DNA of 9,660 nt from Akkermansiaceae bacterium UBA1518 (lineage in GTDB: Bacteria; Verrucomicrobiota; Verrucomicrobiia; Verrucomicrobiales; Akkermansiaceae). This document shows positions 6,828 through 9,660 of this stretch, one piece after another. Position numbers and translations under genes: made by a program. The notes under the pieces were generated by a model. It was not told the DNA's origin and made no database searches. It saw only the letters and a program-made list of their open reading frames with translations. The stretch is from contig DCQM01000171.1 in assembly GCA_002323895.1 (NCBI GenBank), positions 1 to 9,660 on the forward strand, written 5' to 3'. Numbering within the stretch: the first letter of the stretch is position 1; each line of letters opens with the position of its first letter.

Positions 6828-7772
6828 CTAGGTTCGGGCTCCGAAAAGAGCTTCGACACTTGGGAGATCAGCAGCAGATTGGGCCTTTTGTTCCTCGAAG
6901 ATTTCACCATTCTTGAAGAGAAAAGCACCCGGCATTTGCAGGCCGTCCCCCTTCAGCATTCCAACTCCACACCCCCGGAAGAATGCCATCGCTCCGCGAT
7001 ACCAAACCTTTGGTCCAAAAAGCTCTAGGAACCCTCCTTTCCCGAGACCGAAGGCCCGATAGAGATCACAACGAGGATCAGCAATCCTCGCAACTCCATC
7101 GGTGTCGACGAACTCCTTTTCCTCACCCTCCTGTAGCATGTGAACAAGGATCAGTCGCGAGCCCTCTTCCTCCGCGCGTTCATGCATTTCGCGAAGGTTC
7201 CTGAGGAGTTGCCTTGTGAAGGTGCACCCGAAGTGCCTCAAAAAAACAATTGCAAGCTGATCCTTTTGGGAGGCTTCTAAGAGAGTTTCCCCTGAGGTAA
7301 GTCTAAATGACTGCGCGGCCTGGTCCAGAGCCATCGGGGCACCAACCGCTGGACGGCCTACCATTAAACAAGCGGCAGCCCACAAAATCATAGCAAAGGG
7401 CACAAGCCAAACGAGATCGTTGAGGATAATCATCCAACCTGCTTGCCAGGGAAGCTCACCTTGCGAAGCAGCCCAAACAAAGCCAATCGGTCCAAACACC
7501 TTTCCTAGAAAGCCTACCAAGACGATAGGCCAGTGCCTGAGCGGTGCCGAAGCAGCAGCTAAATAACCCACCCCGTAGACCCCGACAACCATCCCAATGC
7601 ATTGCCAAAGGAAAGGATAGCGAGGAACCTCCATCCCCGACAGCTCAAACCATGCGCCCGGCCACCCAATCACCCAGATCCCGAAAAGTATGTTGTAAAT
7701 GCCAGCAAACTTGAGCGACGCGCCCATCCAGTCTGGAGCCCTACAACTTTGGGCCGTGCATTCTACTGTCAT
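6828..7772 (-). CDS. Membrane-anchored SelL-related / AhpC-TSA-like redox protein
   Basis: A two-part protein, 314 residues from the ATG at 7772. Residues ~22-137 form four hydrophobic membrane segments (approximately 22-39, 54-75, 80-102 and 112-137) with conserved-looking linkers such as PLRHWPIVLVGFLGKVFGPIGF. Residues ~150-314 look like a thioredoxin-fold domain of the AhpC-TSA_2/SelL-related (peroxiredoxin-like) family: IVFLRHFGCTFTRQ with candidate active Cys183, then the LVHM strand, PRCDLYRAFGLGKG and a final PGAFLFKNGEI strand. Where relatives typically have CxxC (or UxxU), this one has CTFT, so it would act as a one-Cys enzyme or use a distant Cys (235, 268). A membrane-proximal thiol or peroxide redox role is inferred; substrate and partner are unknown. 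The start is uncertain: TTG 7805 and ATG 7727 are in frame and none has a clear Shine-Dalgarno. Divergent from fabH. Confidence 0.75.
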   Translation of the reverse strand: MTVECTAQSCRAPDWMGASLKFAGIYNILFGIWVIGWPGAWFELSGMEVPRYPFLWQCIGMVVGVYGVGYLAAASAPLRHWPIVLVGFLGKVFGPIGFVWAASQGELPWQAGWMIILNDLVWLVPFAMILWAAACLMVGRPAVGAPMALDQAAQSFRLTSGETLLEASQKDQLAIVFLRHFGCTFTRQLLRNLREMHERAEEEGSRLILVHMLQEGEEKEFVDTDGVARIADPRCDLYRAFGLGKGGFLELFGPKVWYRGAMAFFRGCGVGMLKGDGLQMPGAFLFKNGEIFEEQKAQSAADLPSVEALFGART

Positions 7773-7790
7773 CTGGGAACATAGTCCGCT

Positions 7791-7805
7791 TTGCGAAGTC
7801 CGCAA
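7791..7805. promoter_or_regulatory. Inverted repeat TTGCG-N5-CGCAA (site 1 of 2)
   Basis: Perfect 5-bp arms, TTGCG (7791-7795) and CGCAA (7801-7805), around a 5-bp centre. It lies just upstream of the preferred ATG of the minus-strand redox gene, in the gap it shares with fabH. The same half-sites recur 52 bp to the right (7843-7853). Together they could be a shared operator for the divergent pair. The arms are short, so chance is possible. Confidence 0.3.
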
Positions 7806-7840
7806 GAGACTTAAGAAATCTAAAGCACCTCTTTTTCAAG

Positions 7841-7855
7841 GCTTGCGGCGCAAGC
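7841..7855. promoter_or_regulatory. Inverted repeat GCTTGCG-G-CGCAAGC (site 2 of 2)
   Basis: Perfect 7-bp arms around a single G. It contains the same TTGCG and CGCAA half-sites as the repeat at 7791-7805. It ends 22 bp before the fabH ATG, so a bound protein, or a 6-bp RNA hairpin with a GGC loop, would sit over the fabH leader or promoter. No U-run follows it on either strand. The regulator is unknown. Confidence 0.4.
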
Positions 7856-7877
7856 ATTCATCGCCTTCACTCTGCCC

Positions 7878-8864
7878 ATGGCACTAGGCGTCACTATCGC
7901 AGGCACAGGAAGTTACCTCCCCGAGAAAATCCTGACCAACGATGACCTCTCAAAAATCGTTGAAACTTCCGACGAATGGATTGTAACCAGGACCGGGATC
8001 AAGGAGCGCCGAATCGCAGGCGAGGGAGAATCGACCTCTCACCTTGGATCAAAGGCTGCCGAAAAGGCCCTTGAGCAGGCCGGCATGGCAGCGGAAGACC
8101 TCGACCTCATTATTGTCGCAACGATCACTCCAGATACCCTCACCCCCGCAACCGCCTGCTACGTCCAACAACAGCTGGGAGCCACTAAGGCCGTTGCCTT
8201 CGATATTTCGGCCGCTTGCTCTGGCTTCCTTTACGCGATGAAAATCGCAAAACGCATGATCGAGTCTGGTGCTTTTGAGAACGCGCTTATCGTTGGAGCC
8301 GAAAAACTCTCTGCTTTCGTAAATTGGGAGGATCGCACCACCTGCGTTCTTTTCGGTGATGGAGCGGGTGCCGCCGTCTTGCGGGCTTCTAAAGAAGGCG
8401 AGGGTCGCATTCTGGCTACCGATATCGGAACAGATGGGAAACAAACCCATATCCTCAACATCCCGGGCGGCGGTTCCGCCTGTCCCATTACCTCAGACAA
8501 TGCCGGAGATGGACTCGCAAGCTTTGCCATGCTCGGCAAAGAAGTTTTCAAGCATGCCGTTACCCGCATGAAAAACTCCGCAAACCTTGTCATCGAGCGA
8601 GCCGGATTAGAGCCTGACGACATTGCTGTCGTGATCCCCCACCAAGCAAATTTAAGAATCATTGACGCCATCGCCTCTCGTCTTGCTGTTCCAAACGATC
8701 GCGTCTTCGTCAATTTGCACAAATACGGCAACACCTCGGCTGCCGCAATCGCCATTGCGCTAGACGAAGCTCACCGTGAAGGAAAAATGAAACGCGGCGA
8801 CAAAATAGTAATGGTCGCGTTTGGAGCCGGCCTGACCTGGGCAGCCGCCGCAATCGAGTGGTAG
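7878..8864 (+). CDS. fabH: Beta-ketoacyl-ACP synthase III (KAS III)
   Basis: Starts fatty-acid synthesis by condensing an acyl-CoA primer, usually acetyl-CoA, with malonyl-ACP; cytoplasmic. The 328-residue length is normal and the thiolase fold is complete. The catalytic triad is in place: Cys114 in DISAACSGFLYA, His255 in VVIPHQANLRI and Asn285 in LHKYGNTSAAA. N-terminal family blocks SDEWIVTRTGIKERRI (31-46) and the glycine-rich VLFGDGAGAAVL (157-168) are present, and the C-terminus shows the usual FGAGLTWAAA. Primer preference (straight or branched) cannot be read from sequence by eye. The ATG start has a pyrimidine-rich leader with no Shine-Dalgarno. The common plsX or rpmF neighbours are not present; the gene stands alone, divergent from the redox gene, with a peptide transporter 203 bp downstream. 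Confidence 0.97.
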   Translation: MALGVTIAGTGSYLPEKILTNDDLSKIVETSDEWIVTRTGIKERRIAGEGESTSHLGSKAAEKALEQAGMAAEDLDLIIVATITPDTLTPATACYVQQQLGATKAVAFDISAACSGFLYAMKIAKRMIESGAFENALIVGAEKLSAFVNWEDRTTCVLFGDGAGAAVLRASKEGEGRILATDIGTDGKQTHILNIPGGGSACPITSDNAGDGLASFAMLGKEVFKHAVTRMKNSANLVIERAGLEPDDIAVVIPHQANLRIIDAIASRLAVPNDRVFVNLHKYGNTSAAAIAIALDEAHREGKMKRGDKIVMVAFGAGLTWAAAAIEW

Positions 8865-9015
8865 GGAATTTCTTTTTCACGACTGATCCCAGCGATCGTC
8901 ACCCCGAAAGATGCTCCGGCTACCCAGGCCTCATTTTAAGTGCCCGTTTCAAGGGCGAAATTAAGCCTGATCCATTCCCTATTCTAAAAATTGCCATGCC
9001 ATTTCAATTCAGTAG

Positions 9016-9043
9016 TTGACCCCGCCGACTGATAGCATGAAAT
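9016..9043 (+). promoter_or_regulatory. Putative promoter of the peptide transporter gene
   Basis: TTGACC (9016-9021, five of six -35 bases), a 16-bp spacer and TGAAAT (9038-9043, four of six -10 bases). It predicts a start near 9050, about 18 nt before the proposed TTG codon at 9068. The rest of the 8865-9067 gap holds two weak hairpins (8881-8900 and 8942-8956) without U-runs and nothing else I recognise. Confidence 0.4.
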
Positions 9044-9067
9044 GCTTCCCAACCAAACTTCATCACT

Positions 9068-9660
9068 TTGAGCCAAGACTACCGGACCACTCCCACAGAA
9101 ACCACCGGCATGCCCGGCGGTATTCCCTACATCATCGCAAACGAGGCTGCTGAACGCTTCTCCTTCTATGGAATGAAGGCGATCCTCTCCATCTTCATGG
9201 TGCAATACCTTTGGCTCATGGGAGACGCCCCGACCGAACAAATGTCGGAGGTGCTCGCGAGTGAGAATTACCACAAATTCAACAAGTGGGTCTACGCCAC
9301 GCCATTCTTCGGTGCTCTTTTGGCCGATTTCTTTTTCGGTAAATACCGCGTCATCATTTGGCTCAGTATCGTCTATTGCGTCGGACATGCCTGCCTCGCC
9401 TTGATGGGAGTATCAGGCTCCGCTGGCTGGTGGCTTTTCGCGGGACTTTCCCTCATCTGCGTCGGATCAGGTGGGATCAAGCCCTGCGTCTCAGCCCACG
9501 TCGGTGATCAATTCGGCAAATCCAACCAACACCTTCTCACCAAGGTCTTCAATTGGTTCTACTTCTCCATCAATCTTGGGGCTTTCCTCTCCATGCTCGC
9601 CACCCCATGGATTCTTGAGTGGCACGGCCCTCACCTCGCGTTTGGAATCCCCGGTGTCCT
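9068..9660 (+). CDS. Proton-dependent oligopeptide transporter (POT/PTR2 family), 3' truncated by window edge
   Basis: Inner-membrane major-facilitator symporter that imports di- and tripeptides with protons. About 197 of the usual 450-600 residues are visible, and the frame is open to the last base. It carries the proton-coupling ExxERFxxYG motif (E26, E29, R30 in NEAAERFSFYG). It also fits both PTR2 family signatures, in FGALLADFFFGKYRVI and in FNWFYFSINLGAF. Hydrophobic stretches alternate as expected for the first five or so helices, with a polar loop (DAPTEQMSEVLASENYHKF) after helix 1. An in-frame stop at 9038-9040 limits the N-terminus. I place the start at TTG 9068, because the following DYRTTPTETTG leads into MPGGIPYI as in relatives. 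ATG 9110 is the alternative and would give a 14-residue shorter protein. Neither has a Shine-Dalgarno. Substrate range is unknown. Confidence 0.92.
   Translation, partial: MSQDYRTTPTETTGMPGGIPYIIANEAAERFSFYGMKAILSIFMVQYLWLMGDAPTEQMSEVLASENYHKFNKWVYATPFFGALLADFFFGKYRVIIWLSIVYCVGHACLALMGVSGSAGWWLFAGLSLICVGSGGIKPCVSAHVGDQFGKSNQHLLTKVFNWFYFSINLGAFLSMLATPWILEWHGPHLAFGIPGV

Noticed and set aside
6737..6928. 63-codon minus-strand frame overlapping the 3' end of the redox gene and the pyk upstream gap
   Set aside because: It overlaps the redox gene out of frame by about 100 bp, starts inside it, and its basic, serine-rich translation resembles nothing I recognise.
8231..8755. Open frame of about 174 codons on the minus strand inside fabH
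   Set aside because: Antisense to the conserved fabH sequence, with a low-complexity Ser/Ala/Pro-rich translation; shadow frame.
8881..8900. Hairpin after fabH (GAC-t-GATC / GATC-GTC, 5-nt loop), considered as a terminator
   Set aside because: It has a bulged base and no U-run follows; the nearby GCCC/GGGC hairpin at 8942-8956 is even shorter.
8984..9388. Open frame of about 134 codons on the minus strand at the right end
   Set aside because: It overlaps the start of the POT transporter, which has clear family motifs on the + strand; antisense shadow.
1..9660. Search for CRISPR repeats, insertion sequences, tRNA or rRNA genes and an accessory defence-type gene cassette
   Set aside because: No regularly spaced repeats, transposase motifs, structural RNA signatures or unfamiliar gene cluster were seen; every long coding frame belongs to a known family.

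Overview
The window is an ordinary-looking bacterial chromosome segment of roughly balanced GC content. It is densely coded with housekeeping genes. The gene families (ligase-associated Lhr-type helicase, HtpG, Nuo-type complex I subunits, a POT peptide transporter opening with MPGGIPYI, a membrane-anchored SelL-like redox protein) and the near absence of Shine-Dalgarno sequences suggest a Gram-negative, possibly Verrucomicrobiota-like organism. That placement is an impression, not a measurement. I see no transposase, CRISPR array, tRNA, rRNA, phage gene or toxin-antitoxin pair.

Layout, left to right. Positions 1-2049 (+) hold the C-terminal ~680 residues of a ligase-associated DEXH-box DNA repair helicase, cut by the left edge. 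It converges, with only 15 bp between stop codons, on a block of five minus-strand genes. In transcription order this block is a membrane-bound SelL/AhpC-TSA-like redox protein (7772-6828), pyruvate kinase (6615-5218), complex I subunits nuoB (5123-4593) and nuoC (4581-4036), and the chaperone htpG (3900-2065). Divergent from the redox gene is fabH (7878-8864, +). It is followed by a proton-coupled oligopeptide transporter (9068 to the right edge, +) that runs off the window.

Functionally the window mixes DNA repair, protein folding, glycolysis and energy metabolism, thiol redox chemistry, fatty-acid initiation and peptide uptake. Only nuoB and nuoC are clearly one transcription unit (11 bp apart). 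They lack the usual flanking nuoA and nuoD. A 9-bp-arm inverted repeat with a Rex/CRP-type core (TTGTGA-N6-TCACAA) sits directly upstream of them. This is the best regulatory lead in the window, because Rex is the NADH/NAD+ sensor that controls NADH dehydrogenase genes in other bacteria. Other palindromes lie upstream of htpG and, as a pair with shared half-sites, between the divergent redox gene and fabH.

I did not find evidence of a previously undescribed multi-gene system. The interest lies in the putative operators, the isolated nuoBC pair, the membrane/redox fusion with an altered active-site motif, and the weak ribosome-binding sites.
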